Source of the DNA: Bugulina stolonifera
Lineage: Eukaryota > Bryozoa > Gymnolaemata > Cheilostomatida > Bugulidae
Assembly: GCA_935421135.1 (NCBI GenBank)
Contig: OW285194.1
Coordinates: forward strand, 6,840,376-6,904,375
DNA length: 64,000 nt
Direction of reading: 5' to 3'
The notes below the pieces were generated by a model, which was given only the letters and a program-made list of their open reading frames with translations, did not search any database and was not told where the DNA came from. Within the stretch, counting starts at the first letter, position 1; every line of letters begins with the position of its first letter. Positions 11,395 to 24,213 of this stretch are shown piece by piece. The position numbers and the translations under genes were made by a program.

Positions 11395-13395
11395 GACTCT
11401 GATTTAAGGTACAAGTGTGTGTCCAATTAGCCACTTCTGACTTTTTACCTAAGTGCGCATACGTTATTTCATAAAAGACCAATTAGGAATTGTCATACAA
11501 CTTTCAACATGAAGGAAAGGACAACTCCCAAACACACTTTATTTCCAGGTTTATACATACACCATAAGATTATGAGAATGTTGAACTTCACCAGAGAGGA
11601 TAGATTTAGAGCACGATGAATAATTATAATAATATGTCAAGAAAAGTTGTACCCACATAATCAGGTACATCATAATACTCTTGAATTACTAGATGGAAGT
11701 AAACGCTAAAATTCCAATAAACTGGTACATATTTTTACAGCTACTCTTTACTGTTTGAATATGAGGCAGGTGACAAATCTTCTGCAACCCATAATTGAAC
11801 TTAGACCTAAGTATGCAAAGTTATATCCGCTTTCGGTATCGTGGGTGGCCACTTTAAGCAGGTTTGTCATTTATTATTTTTTATTTAGATATGTGAATAA
11901 TCAATAGGAAAAATGCTAAAGGAAAGAATTGATGATTGACTAATTTACCTACATGAAATGCTCCATTATCAAAATAAAATTTCCCACCAAATTTTCCATC
12001 ATTCTGAGGTTTCATTTTCACTATCTGAATTAGAAAATACCTGGTTAGTTGATGAAATTCGTCAGCACTGAATTCCAATGGCTATTTGCAGCAGCCATTT
12101 CGTGAATCTGTGACCTTGTTTTGTGGATCCTGTTATCACAAAACTAATTCATTATAATTGACAAAGCTCAACTACAATGTAGCAGTGACTAGTGATATGT
12201 ATTAGCTATTTGCTCTTTTACTTGGAATTGGCCAGTTGTTATTGACGGAGTTGATGTTCAACATTTCTGAGAGGCTACGGATATTCTTGGCTTCAATATA
12301 GATAAATTAAAGTAAACAATGCACAGCAACTGATCATATATTTGGCTCCAGCAAAGAAAGCGCAAATGTTCAAGAAACTTATAAATCACAATGTTAGACA
12401 TCAACATGCCAAACATTCAAAAGTAATTTAACATAAATTATTATTATCCAACTCCTAAATCTGTCATTGGCAGAAACACTGTGGAGGAAGTTTTAAAACA
12501 AGCAGGAAAGGTCAACCATGATTGTTCTAAATTGTTCTTATTTAAGATATTCTCTAAGGTGATTTTCCTTCTCAGTGGCAGCATTGCAACTGTGATCTCT
12601 CATGCGAAAACTAACTTGAATGACCTTTTGATATTTTGAGTTACATGTACATTGTATTTGTACCAACAGATAGAAAAACCTCACCTCTATAAGGTTCACT
12701 GTTACATGTATATACAATGTACAGTACATGGAAGAGCTAGGATAATTAGTGAAATATGACGTTCAGAATAATGCACCCATGCTTTATAAGACAATAAATT
12801 GTCATTGGGGAAAATTAAAATTGCAGTTGAGAAAAACATATAAACACAAAGACAAAGTAGCATGCTGTATGCAGCTTATTAGCATAAGGTCTAAGCTAGC
12901 TGGCATTCACAATCAATTATTTTAAAATTTAATTGGTGTAAAATACATGTAGCAGTTTAATAGTAAAACAGTCAAATTAAAGTCAGATCACATACTGCAG
13001 CTCCTCTGATACATTACTTCAAAAAGTAGAGTGCCCCATTCCAGATTGGGTTTCAGGTGAAAGGTCACACATTTATTGAGTTACAAAGTTGACACACCAT
13101 AGTAAGACAATGTAAGACTTTAGGGCAAACATAGCAAACCAGTGAACATACATGTAATGGGCATATCTTACCATATGCAATCTAACAATTATTGGCTTCA
13201 GAGAGGAAGTGATAAATTGTTCCCCTTGGCCAAATCGTGAATTTATGGATACTTTAGAGAGACTTGTGTAAAGGGTTGTAACATGATGTACCAAGTTGAT
13301 ATTACTTTGCACAGTATTTAATTGAACAAGGGGAGCAGTAAGAATTGTGGATGATAGCTTTTCTCTGGGTGTGCAACATCTGAATTATCAAAGCT
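11395..13395. repeat. Long non-coding repeat, copy 2
   Basis: Direct-orientation copy of 660-2,590. Together the two copies bracket TSP1 gene 1 and peptide gene A. No long open frame; open stretches on the minus strand are not conserved in copy 1. Confidence 0.8.
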
Positions 13396-15034
13396 ATTGC
13401 ATTATTTACATTAATTACGCCTTTCCGTTACAAACTAAACTAACCTACATGTACATGTATCTACTGCAAATAGCTCTAACTGTAGAATGAAATGTTAAGA
13501 ACGCAGTATGGATGAAGCAGACATATTCCTTACAACATTATGTTTGTGGTGACCATGTACATGTACATGTATTAGGAAATCATAAACTGCAGAATTGTTA
13601 ACCAGTTGGTCTGGTGACCATGCTTAAATTTTCATGAAGATGCTGAATCATTGCCTATTTCCAGCTTTTATTATTATTATTTATTGGCATATAGTCACAT
13701 ACCAGAGAGATTTTAAGTTGGGCAACTAACACTTGGGGTAGACCATACCCAATAGTATACTATATGTATGCATAGGACAATAAGCTAGGAATGAACACAT
13801 GGTACACTGGGATGGCATATCAATGAAATTATGCCAATTTGCCTGGAACACCCTGCAAGTATTCTTACCTTTTATCTATACACCCACTCTATGCATGTAA
13901 ATGTGGAGTTTCATGAAACCAGCTCATTGCATGCAGACATGCCTACACATGAGGCCAGAATAACTCTTTAAAATTCAATTGCGTAAATTGCTCGGGGATA
14001 TATGGTAAGCTGCTAGTAGTAACACTTGTGTCCCTATGTTGTTTTTGTTATTCATTTTCACAATAGTTACATGTATATACAATGTACTACCTGATGCTGA
14101 AGATGCCAACTTGCTGATTTGAAGACTGTAGAGCCATGAGTTCAAGTCCCATCTCCCTGTCATGGAGCATAAGCTGCTTGGCTCACAGTCTACATCCTGC
14201 TGTTCAGCCTCTGAGGCTTGCAAAATAGGATGGCCAGAGTTACGACAGTGACCATAAATACATGTACCAAAGCAAAATGTCAACTACAGGTGCCAAAATT
14301 GCTTAAAAACTGTGTGACACTGAATCATGTGCCAATTTTTTGACATAATATTATTTCATAGCTTTGGCCACTGGTTGATACTAAAAACATATTTAATGTA
14401 GCTTCCTTCAAGCAAGGTAGCACAAATTAGTCTGAACATTGCAGAGTTGTGCTCCCTCGCCCATATGTAATAACATGAGAATGTTGGTTGCAGCTGGTTC
14501 ATGAGCAACCTGGACATAAAGAAGTACCAAGCTGGTTCACAATAGTTGCTGTTTCACGCAAAAAGTGCACAGAATAAAAATACAGAGTGCATTAGTAAAT
14601 AATAGATTAATTTTGCAAGCTTTTGAGTTTTTCTGCACCTTTTTATTCCAGGCATCAATTATAGTCTGTAGAGGGACCTTATGTAAGCTTTGAGGGTACA
14701 AAATAGCAAATTACAGGCACATGAATTGCAAGGGCTGTGGAAAACAACTGGTTTGCAAAATACCAATGCAATGATCAGTCCATTACTGGACAATTGCATA
14801 GTAAAAACAATAACATTGTGTAGTTTTCTGCAGTATCTAAAGACTCAGGCATCTATATGGTGCGACACAAAGTTAGTAAGGCTCAACTCTTCCCATAGCC
14901 TCAGGTCATTTATCACATTGACATAATTATTATGCCATCGAATATGTTGCTCTAATTTGACACACAGTGATCAATAATTTTTTTATTGGCCTACTAGGGT
15001 CGTTTTTGACATCTTAGGCAGAGTAGTTGCTATG
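13396..15034. other. Intergenic DNA with a possible SINE fragment
   Basis: No gene recognised. A B-box-like stretch (GAGTTCAAGTCCC near 14,140) within 14,090-14,240 hints at a tRNA-derived SINE piece. The remainder is AT-rich with ACATGTACATG motifs. Confidence 0.4.
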
Positions 15035-15162
15035 GTCATGGTGTCACCTATCAGCTGTCATTTCAAAGGAAGACTGATCAATTCACCTTCAATTTAGCTG
15101 AGATATAAAAGGCAGCAGAGACCGATGACTTTCAATTAATCAGAACAAGTCTGAGCATTAAC
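15035..15162 (+). promoter_or_regulatory. TATA promoter of TSP1 gene 2
   Basis: TATAAAA at 15,104-15,110 is followed by GGCAGCAGAG and a start codon at 15,163. The region is a diverged duplicate of 5,736-5,858, sharing CACCTATCAGCTGTCAT, CAAAGGAAGA and the TATA core with its downstream GGCAGCAG. Confidence 0.7.
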
Positions 15163-18100
15163 ATGAGTAAGTTCCACTAGTGAATGCTGTAACTAACTAA
15201 AATTATTAAGTTGATCACAGGAATTTTAAAGGGGAAAATCACAAATTTTGAAGTGATTCTAAAGTGATAGTTCGAAATCTGGCGGTTTCAGACGTCATTT
15301 CCTTAAATATCAAAATCCGCGTTTTTTATCCAAAAAATCGAATTATCTGATTGGTCATGGGCGCATCCTTATTGGTAGTCTAAGGTCTGCAGACTTACAC
15401 CGATATGCGAGGTGATTAATATATGCCCCGTTAAAACCACTATTCTTGCTATAACCGTGCTGTTTCCGGTAAGTTTGCATTCACAGTTTAGTGGTTTGCG
15501 ACGGCCACTTGTGTTTTTTAGTAATTTCTGTTATATTACTCACCAGGTAGACCTAGAAGTAAGAAGTGGCTCCAATAAGCTGCTCTTCTACTTATATCCC
15601 ATTCAGTGCTATACAAGCCTTGCAAGCTTTCATCACATGATCCTTAGACCTTTAATATTCTGTAGCCCTGTAGACATCATTAAGCAGGGGGCAGCCAGAT
15701 GTCATTATACAACATGCCCCTTTTTTTTTTTTCAAGCAACAGCAGTTTCATAAGTGACATGAAGCGTAACCAAGAAAGCAGTTACAAGGGCATCGCCATA
15801 CCAAGCAAAACAAGAAGCATTTAATCTAAAGCTACTTACCTGTTGTCTAACCCATTACCTACGGCACCCGTCACGTACCACCTAGATCCGAGCCTAGCAA
15901 CCCTGCCATCTCGCCCAAGTTCATGTCCTTCTCTTCGTCGTCAGCCCAACTGCGTTCTCGGCCACTACTGTCACTACCAATGCCACCACCACTGGCTCCA
16001 CCACTGCTACCAACACCTGCGCCTACGGCGCCCACCAAAACCAAGGCACACGCCAGAGGCGTTGCCACCAGTGCCGGGATCTGATTCGTCGGGTCTTTTT
16101 GGACTCCTCGACCTCCTCAGAGCCACGGCCATCCATAGCCTCATCAAAAGTTGCATCATCTTTTGTATGATTAAACCCAAGAGAAGTAAGAACTTCCCTA
16201 CCACTTCTATTAATAGCTCCTAATAAAGCTAGTAATGGTAAACGATCCCTGAAAACATTTTTCATTACTTCTACTCCATCTTCCATTACTTTTTCCTTAC
16301 CCAACTTTATTGTAGTCATTTCCACAACAAGTTCAAATTCTACTAACCAATTTTTCCATGATCCTGAAACATCATTACTGTCAATTACCAATTCCGGGAA
16401 TGAATTAAAATCACACCTACCAGCCATTTAATTAACAATTATAACACTCCCAATTCACAGAAAAATATCTAATACACTAATACACTAAACTAACACAGAT
16501 ACCAACAACTACCTAGGACACTGACACTAGCACTGTATTCACTGATGCACCTACACTGACACTATATTTATTCACTGAAGCACCTACGGCTACACTGACA
16601 CTGTATTCACTGAAGCACCTACACTGACACTGTATTTATTCACTGAAGCGCCTACGGCTACACTGACACTGTATCTACTGAAGCACCTACACTGACACTG
16701 TATTCACAGAAGCACGTACACTTACCAGTAGCACTGAATTCACTGACACTGACACGCACGAACACCCCTAACACAGATCCTGTCTACGACGCCATGTTAT
16801 ATTACTCACCAGGTAGACCTAGAAGTAAGAAGTGGCTCCAATAAGCTGCTCTTCTACTTATATCTCATTCAGTGCTATACAAGCCTTGCAAGCTTTCATC
16901 ACATGATCCTTAGACCTTTAATATTCTGTAGCCCTGTAGACATCATTAAGCAGGGGGCAGCCAGATGTCATTATACAACAATTTCCAAAGTTTTCTGCTA
17001 CTTACTTACACTTACTTGTCTTTTATACTGACTAATAGCTCACGGCATAGTCTACAATGCACATTCATTCATCGGTGAGCAATCAAATCAAGTTACATTA
17101 TAATAAGTATGTGTTCATTCTTTTCTAATCCTACTAGATCGTTTCCCACCGGCTCTGACTGACAGTCACTGCAGTTCCACTTAACTATAAAAAGCGCTAG
17201 TAGTATAGTTACTAATCAGTTATAAGTAAATAACGTTGAACAACTTACTACAATTACTAATTATAATTGCAATATAAAGAATTTTCTTTATATTAATTGT
17301 ATTTATTAATTAATAAACCAATTCCAATCTGCAATTATGAATTAGAAATCATTATAGTTTCTAATTTCAATTTGTTTAAAATAATTATTTATCATCAATT
17401 ATGTTTGTTTTTATTTACTTATACACGTAATTAAGTAATAACTGCACTACCATGGGTTTCATTGGTAGTTCAGCTGAGCTAGGAGTGAGTCTCAGTCAGA
17501 TTCGCAGCTAGCAGTGACTCTCAGTAAGTTTCGGTGGAAAATATAACATGAACTCAAGCTGCAATAAAATCACTTTTATTTCTTTGGCATCAGATTGCTG
17601 TTGGACCAGACACAAGACAAATGAATCACCAGTTACTGCTTACTGTAAATTAATGATTAAAAGTCAAACAATCAATTGAAGGCAATGCAAATCAATATAA
17701 TAATGTAATGGACGACCCCAGTCCGTTTGCTAGCCGACGACCCTTAAGGCCGTCGAGCCCTTTATGTTATTATATAATAGTCTACCATTATAGTCGTCTT
17801 TGTTGTATCATAAATAGTATCCTGTAAGTGTTTAGCTTGTTACATAATCTTTAGTATATGATTATGTAACCTTTTCTATAGCTAATTATAGTGTTTGATT
17901 ACTAGCCGTCTCTATCATGAACGGCCTTATTGTTATTTGAACGACCTTGTGTAAACGGCTTACTAATGTGAAACGGCCAACGGCCGGAACTAGTGGTTTT
18001 CTTTGTCTAGTATTTCCTTTGTCTCCTTCAGCTATATAAGGAGCCTGATTCTTGTTGTACTTTGCAATCTCTTGTATGCCTTCGTGCCCTCAAGATCACT

Positions 18101-21100
18101 CAATACATCATACATACACTTATATATTCTATGAGTTATATCGATGCTTGATCAATTGATACTTGAGCTTTACATGTTGAACATACGCTAGAGAGGTTGT
18201 TTTGGCTAGGTAGCCGTTCTCTGCATCTGCGCCTACGAGTCGTCGGTGGCTTATGTACAGACCTTGGGCCGTCTGGGACACATCCGCAACAATAATATAT
18301 CTTTCAATTTATTTAGTGTGTTGCTTTTACCAAAACATAGGCTAAATATAAATGATGAAAGCTGTTAGTTGGAGATGGTAGGCCTAAAGCAACATTTCGG
18401 GAAAAAAAGACAGTTCCAAGCAGGACGTTTCTCAACTGTGTAGATTAAATTTAGTAGAATACAACTCGCTGATAATTAAGTTTAATTGAATGAAAAATTA
18501 ATATTCAAAAGGAAAATTAGTGGGTGGGGTTAGGGGTTCAAACTGTCACGGAGAGGTTTAGTTTTGAACTGTCTTTTTCCCATTGTATTGGATTGCAGTA
18601 CTTCACTTCACCTCCATACTTTCCTGGTGTTCTATTTCGTTCTTTACTGCCTATTTTAATTTTATTTTAATCTTGCTAGTTTTCATTTCATGGGTGCGTT
18701 CAGATAAATAAAATTAAAATAAGCAGTAAGTAAGCCAAATGACTGAAAGCAAAAAACAAAGATGCCAGACTGAGTTAAAGACTCTCACTCTAAAGACTTG
18801 AATATAGAGCTGTCAAAACCTTGTAACTTGAATTGTAATTTAATTACGGCTATGATCAAAGACTCTTAACTCAAACATCATTATGTTGAAATGTTTTATA
18901 ACTGAGTTTTCATTGGGCAGCTGTGAATTGTAATGAATAGAAATAACCACAGTTATAACCACAACTGTAACAACAATTATAACCTATTTTGCACTAAAAC
19001 AGTGACATTTTGCTTTGAAATTTGAACTTCTAGCACTATCTCCTAACAATATTTCACCACAAGCTAAATAATAGCCCAATAACTCTATAAAAAGACTCTA
19101 GTTAGACAAGCAAAGAATTGAATTGAAACTTGCTTGTGGTTAACTTGGATGACTTGATAAAAACTTGAGTTTCTGGGGACATGTAAATATTTAACTTGTA
19201 ACTTGAAAGTTTTCATCTGTCACTACAAAGCATTGACTTGTAACTTGAAGAGTCACAACTAAGAGTTGGCCATGGAAACTTAAGTTTTCAAAATAAAACT
19301 TGCAAACACCTGTGGAAAAAAACTAGTATCCTATGTTTGTTTGTGCAATATTATGAATCTGTTCCAAAATACTAACCATTAAGAAATTTACTTTAGCCTC
19401 AGTGACTGTGACAGACCCTATTGATACTCTTAACTATTCTCTATAATGGCATATGCCTATGTGACTAAGAATATTGGGCCTACACTGCGGTGACTTGATG
19501 ACTACTATATCTAACTACTACTATTACTATTGATAATTCAACTTCTGTTGATTCTACTGATACTGTAGTTACTACTGCTACTGCTGGACCCTCTAGTACT
19601 ACTGCAACAATTTACCACTTTTCTACGGCTAACTATTATTGTAACCAACTACTACTATTACTACTGCTGATTTTAACTACTTGCATGATTATTACTAATG
19701 CAACCATAACTAACTACTGAAATCACTGTAATACTGCTACTACACTGCTATCACTGTAACTTACTGCTAACTACTACTATAAGTAACTACTCCTACTGCT
19801 AATACGAACTACAGATAACACCACCAATGGTTCTTTTATTCTGCTAGTAAACTGCTATGACTACTAATACTAAAGATAGTGGGCATACTATCAATTTTGA
19901 GCTGAAACTAACACATACAGCTTGTTGACTTGTGTTGTAGGATGTTGCAGTGCCTGCTGCAGTTGGGCCACCAGATGCTGATATGCTCTCTTACTTTATT
20001 CTATGAGTTTGTAGTAGGGAAGCACTAATGAGTTTTACCATGCACTAGCCGATGCTTTCAAGAGAATGCAGTTTCATATCCATATAGCTCTTCAGGTAGG
20101 TAGTACATGTAGTATGAATAACTACTCGGAATTCTGTATCTTAAGCGTTGATGCTTTATCGGCGAAGAAGATTTAGAATCTGATACTCCTTCAGAGTCTC
20201 TAATGATTTTGAATTTTGTTATTATAGTAATTACACCTACATGAATTATTCATTGTTACACATGAAGACTGTGTGTGTAGGCAGATCTATGTGCAAATGA
20301 AAGTAATACACGAGACAGTCATTTCTTGGTTGCAGATTCTGGTAAGATGTTCCAGACAAAATGTTATAGCCTTGGAATATCCCAAGAGACACCAATGGAG
20401 GGTAAACCATCCAGTTCAACAGGAACAACTTTAGGAAGAAACCTCATTCATCATTGCAGTTGGTCTGGTATCCTTGCTGGCAGTCTCCTTGAGGTTAAAT
20501 ATTTGTCCATTGCTTTTGCATGTAGGTGCAGTAATGGTGAAAGCTAGACAGACATCCTTACTCCTTAGTTGGGGTTTTGGAGAAGGGGAAGAAATCTAGA
20601 GAAAGCGACTTCTGTTTAAGTTTTACTGAAAAACAAAGGTTATCTCAAATTTCTCCACTTCTGCATCTAAACAATTATTGGCCTCCATGACCTGAATCTT
20701 GCAACCATTTGCTATCAGCCATTATGTTAGCTGTCAACATCATATGGTCAACAAGGTCAGTCTTTAACTGTAGGGCTTGCCAGTGACCTCTACCTCACCA
20801 ACTATGCAAGTGTTCAACTGTTGAAACCCAGGCAGTGAAGTTGAAGTTTGATCATAACACAGTCCGCTCTGCACTCTGCTGGACCTCCCTCCATTTGTAC
20901 ACCTCTGCTCCGGCTGCTCAATACATTCTGGCACAATCTGTTGGCTATGTTATAAAACCATAGTAGCTCATACAAGTGCTACATGCTACATGATGGTAAT
21001 CATTAGTGCTTTTCCATAGATCTAGCTAGCCAACTGTTTTTTTTTTCTATTGAGCAGTTAAAGCTATCATAGAATCCACAGTAGCCTAGCCACCTGCAGT

Positions 21101-22042
21101 ATAATATTTTAATGTGTAATTTTAATAATACTATTACCAATGTTTTTCATGGGTAGCAGAGTGTCAGAAATTATTTCCAATGATATTGTGTAAACCTTTT
21201 ATACATGCAGGTATATGTAGATATAATAAAGAGTTCGTGATTACATAATATAATGTTTATACAAATACAGTATGCTATGTTATGGTACCTTAAGCATGTA
21301 CGTACACGTTCATTTGTCATACATTATAAGTTTTATAATGATAAAATGTATATTATATTACTGATACATGTACATGTATAAATGCATTTGCATTGTTGAC
21401 AAACGATGTTAAGGTCTATGTGATTGCACTGCACTGACAACTCAATTAACCCACTCAGTTATAAGTGCAGCCTAGAAATTGAAATGAAAGTAAGGAAAAC
21501 AAATGCGTGTATAATTAGCATAGCATTATACGGATAATAGTATAAAGTTATCTCCCCAGAAATGGTCGATCGCCGGAAACCGTAGTCTCACAAAATAGTA
21601 TGCCGAAATCTCAAAAAGGAGATAACTCCCAATTTTTCAATTGTTTAGAAGGAGTTTTAATTTCACTAATTGAGGCATAAGGAGGGTCATAAAATACTAA
21701 TCTTTTGTTATTAATAAGAGAACATACGCTGATTTAGTATACTGTACAGTAATTGTTTGAATATCTTGTTTAGAACAGTACAAAAACTAACTTCAAAGTA
21801 GGGCACAATTTGTGAATTTCTCCTTTAATGTAACAATTCAACTTGTTGTTTTTTTAGTTTTGTGTTGCCATTTAGTACTGTAAATGTATGGGAATACGTA
21901 TGTTTAACAGACTTAATTCTTGGCAGAAAATAATGCTACATGCATTGTACATTGTATACTGTGAAAACCCTTTATTGTCTCTGTTGTTGCTCATTTGTAG
22001 ATGCAAATATTCTGATTGCCTTTGGGCTTGTGGCCATAATCG
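15163..22042 (+). CDS. TSP1 gene 2: start exon and intact signal-peptide exon
   Basis: Exon 1 is ATG plus one base (15,163-15,166, donor GTAAGT). The next compatible exon is 22,001-22,042, phase 2 entry, with acceptor TTTGTAG and donor GTAGGT. Joined, they open with a short hydrophobic signal peptide (ANILIAFGLVAIIG core). The intron of about 6.8 kb contains a complete LTR retrotransposon and a solo LTR. The next family exon (LVNGY type) in the same phase is at 35,391, beyond the whole lectin gene. Either the lectin locus is nested in this gene or the gene was split by insertion. Whether a transcript spans the distance is unknown. Confidence 0.45.
15529..15714 (-). repeat. 3' LTR of the element
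   Basis: 186 bases, TG...CA ends, 5-bp target duplication on the outer side and polypurine tract on the inner side. Confidence 0.92.
15715..15734 (-). other. Polypurine tract
   Basis: On the minus strand a run of twelve A followed by GGGGCA abuts the 3' LTR, the expected plus-strand priming site of an LTR element. Confidence 0.85.
16023..16427 (-). CDS. Gag-like protein fragment of the LTR element
   Basis: A 134-codon frame starts with Met about 370 bases inside the 5' LTR. It contains SWKNWLVEFELVVE and LLALLGAINRSGREVLTSLGF, which resemble the W..W...FE and LL...G..A......L features of Gypsy/Ty3-type gag N-terminal regions. It ends early in a low-quality Arg/Trp-rich tail, while another frame (15,871-16,068) stays open with a Gly/Ser-rich stretch and an acidic segment, so a frameshift near 16,050 is possible. 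No zinc knuckle or enzyme domain is visible. Confidence 0.55.
   Translation of the reverse strand: MAGRCDFNSFPELVIDSNDVSGSWKNWLVEFELVVEMTTIKLGKEKVMEDGVEVMKNVFRDRLPLLALLGAINRSGREVLTSLGFNHTKDDATFDEAMDGRGSEEVEESKKTRRIRSRHWWQRLWRVPWFWWAP
16530..16740. repeat. Internal tandem repeat of the LTR element
   Basis: About six diverged copies of a unit near 29 bases (CACTGAAGCACCTACACTG.. core) lie between gag and the 5' LTR. Confidence 0.8.
16776..16794 (-). other. Primer-binding site
   Basis: TGGCGTCGTAGACAGGATC on the minus strand directly follows the CA of the 5' LTR. TGG complements the CCA end of a tRNA; the matching tRNA was not identified. Confidence 0.75.
16795..16980 (-). repeat. 5' LTR of the element
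   Basis: 186 bases, one visible substitution from the other LTR (CCC versus CTC in the Pol II-side half). Confidence 0.92.
17704..18291. mobile_element. Probable solo LTR
   Basis: About 588 bases starting TGTAATGGACGACC and ending CCGCAACA, with TG...CA ends. Inside there is a TATA box (TATATAAGG near 18,036) in a more GC-rich setting than its flanks. Four identical bases ATAA flank it on both sides, compatible with a target duplication, though AT-rich flanks make this weak. No internal coding region is attached. It lies in the inferred intron 1 of TSP1 gene 2. Confidence 0.6.
18292..19489. other. Intergenic or intronic DNA, no gene seen
   Basis: A/T-rich sequence rich in AACTTG words but without exon signals. 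Parts near 18,400-18,560 share GACAGTTC-type words with 62,280-62,350. Confidence 0.4.
19490..19870. repeat. Degenerate ACT trinucleotide low-complexity region
   Basis: ACTACTAT-type triplets dominate about 380 bases, heavily mutated. It resembles an aged version of the array at 49.0-51.2 kb in the complementary orientation. Confidence 0.7.
19871..22000. other. Intergenic or intronic DNA, no gene seen
   Basis: No exon with a recognisable product was found. A run of nine T lies near 21,039 and ACATGTACATGT near 21,366. Confidence 0.4.
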
Positions 22043-22136
22043 GTAGGTGAAGTAAAAGAATACAGCCATAATGGATAATGTCTACCATGGCGAGTTGATG
22101 TTGACAGAAATATTGAGATAACGATGTGTTTCTATA

Positions 22137-22225
22137 TGTGCAGTAGTACGTACACAGTAGTATGCACACAGTAGTACATACACAGTAGTATGTACACAGT
22201 AGTATGTACACAGTGGTACATACAC
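22137..22225. repeat. Microsatellite of CAGTAGTACGTACA units
   Basis: About six copies of a 14-base unit. The same unit forms a larger array at 35,230-35,395, so the two arrays bracket the lectin gene. Confidence 0.9.
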
Positions 22226-24171
22226 TGTAGCATCTATGTGTAAGTCAAGTTTCCTAGACACCTTTGCTATCTGCTTTTTAGTGTATGCATTGACACCAAA
22301 TACGATGATGTTAATAAGATACTTGTTCCAAATATTAGTAGAAGGCTTGAGATTTATGGCTAATGTATGCAGTAGGTCTCCATCTATTAATACATGCGCA
22401 TGTTTACCAGTGATTCAATACAAAGTTATCCCATACACTAGAATAAACCAGTCACACCTGGTTATTTACGAGATTTATTGGCGTCATAACATTAGGTATA
22501 ATGTATTCTATATAAGCAACAATGCATCAAACACTTAATTTTTAATTTCAGATAAAAATCATCAACGTCTTTCAACTACAACATAGCTTTACACCTGATT
22601 ACTTACTTGATTTATTAGCGTCACAATCTCAAGCATAATGAGTCCTAATGTGCACCCAACAGTACCAAAATCTTGTAACAAATACGTCATCCATGACCGA
22701 CTTGCAATTCAAATTGATTGGGTCATTAAATATGTTATTTCAATACCTGTCAGTCTGCCAGTCTATTTCGGGATACCAGCATATAAGATCATATTTAGCT
22801 AATCCTCCATATGTATACACGTAATTATCTTGGAAAGCTTATAATAGTAGCGTCACCAGTTTTAGGTTTCAGTTGACACTTATAGGTCAGACGTACCAGT
22901 CAATACCTCTTGTAGTCTGATAACCACTCTCGCAGGTTGGTGACTCCTTCAGCTCCCCGCATCTATCTGTACCACCTGCTGTTGTTAAAACATAGTAAGT
23001 ATATACCACATCTACCTTACCTTGTTGGTCTTCTTATATGATTTTTCTTGGTTTTTATTGCTACTAATTTGTAGAAACAAAAATAATTAGTTATCTGTGA
23101 GTTGTGTTCTCCTACATAATAACTGTGGAGTTTCAAAAGGGATGTTTTACAAACAAACGGTTTGTGGAACGTTCCTTTACCTGATACATGGACAGCTGTA
23201 ATGTATATATTTGGATTTAAATGTGCCTTTTGGAGCAAACAGTAGATGGTGTTGAGATTTCTTGTGTATTCAAACTTGTATTGAAAGGTGCGCTTCAGAA
23301 TCCTATGAGATACAGCTCGGTGTATATTGTATGTATCCATGATTATTTATACACATAAACGGCCACAAGAGGGATACATGTACCAACTAGTATACAATGT
23401 ACCTACACCTACACTCTTTCAGTTGTTCACAAATCATCTACTGCAAATAGGCACTGACTGTTTCTTCATTACTGATAAAAATGTTAAATAAGGAACCAAA
23501 TAGCATTATGTGCAGTAGATATAAACAAATTTGTATTGAATATATAGAGAGCGTCAAACCTCTGATACAGGATGCATAGGGATACAAGTGTTGTCATGTT
23601 CACTTGGCCTACTTTAGACATGAGATACGTATATCACCCATGCACATACATGTACATATACTTACAATACTTACACATAGGCTTTATGGTTCTGCAATAA
23701 AACATGCCATAACAACCAAAACTAATTGAGCATGAATAAGTAATATTGAAAGCTATTATAATTGCGGTAATACAAGGCAAACATATGCTTAATGTAAAGG
23801 TTGGGATATTCAATGTATTTACGTTAGTTGATGTGTTTGTGTCTAATAACTTCATTGCTTTCAAATGAGAAAACAATTTGTTCCTATTGGAATACATGCA
23901 TACAAATTTTTAACTAGATCTTGGGCTATATTACAAAAAAGATATTGATAAGCAGCCGAAGTGCCAGCAACCCAGAATTTATTTTATCAGAAAATTTGTT
24001 GCTATTCAATATGATGTTTTATCAATACGCTAACAACATTCAATTAATTAAATAAATGTGTCACGGTATTTCCCATTAATTTAACCATTATATCCATCTG
24101 GTACAAGACATAATACCCGTTAACTAACATGTCTACAGTATGTATTGATATTTACAGTTGACCTGCATACA
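22226..24171. other. Intergenic DNA left of the lectin gene
   Basis: No gene recognised. Words near 22,550 (GATAAAAATCATCAACGTC) and 22,775-22,815 (ATACCAGCATAT..TTTAGCTAATCCTC) recur near 35,590 and 35,140-35,205, showing that DNA from the TSP1 gene 2 locus lies on both sides of the lectin gene. Confidence 0.45.
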
Positions 24172-24180
24172 TATATAATA
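24172..24180 (+). promoter_or_regulatory. Candidate TATA box of the lectin gene
   Basis: TATATAATA lies 42 bases before the first ATG. That would give a very short 5' leader; it is the only TATA-like box close to the start. Confidence 0.4.
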
Positions 24181-24213
24181 CTGTGAAGGAGAAACCAGGA
24201 GCCAATCATAAAG

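Larger units (their letters stand above)
15529..16980 (-). mobile_element. Complete non-autonomous LTR retrotransposon
   Basis: Two 186-base direct repeats (15,529-15,714 and 16,795-16,980) differ by one base that I can see, begin TGTTGT and end AACA on the minus strand. Inside the 5' LTR (right side) a primer-binding site begins TGGCGTCGTAGAC immediately after the CA. Before the 3' LTR a polypurine tract reads twelve A then GGGGCA. The element is flanked by a perfect 5-bp target duplication ATTTC (15,524-15,528 and 16,981-16,985). Only a gag-like frame is present, with no protease, reverse transcriptase or integrase, so it must use enzymes supplied in trans. The near-identical LTRs mean a recent insertion into intron 1 of TSP1 gene 2. 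Confidence 0.92.

Noticed and set aside
15871..16204. Two minus-strand ORFs inside the LTR element as independent genes
   Set aside because: They lie in alternative frames of the gag region, have no promoter of their own, and are better seen as frame-shifted gag remnants.
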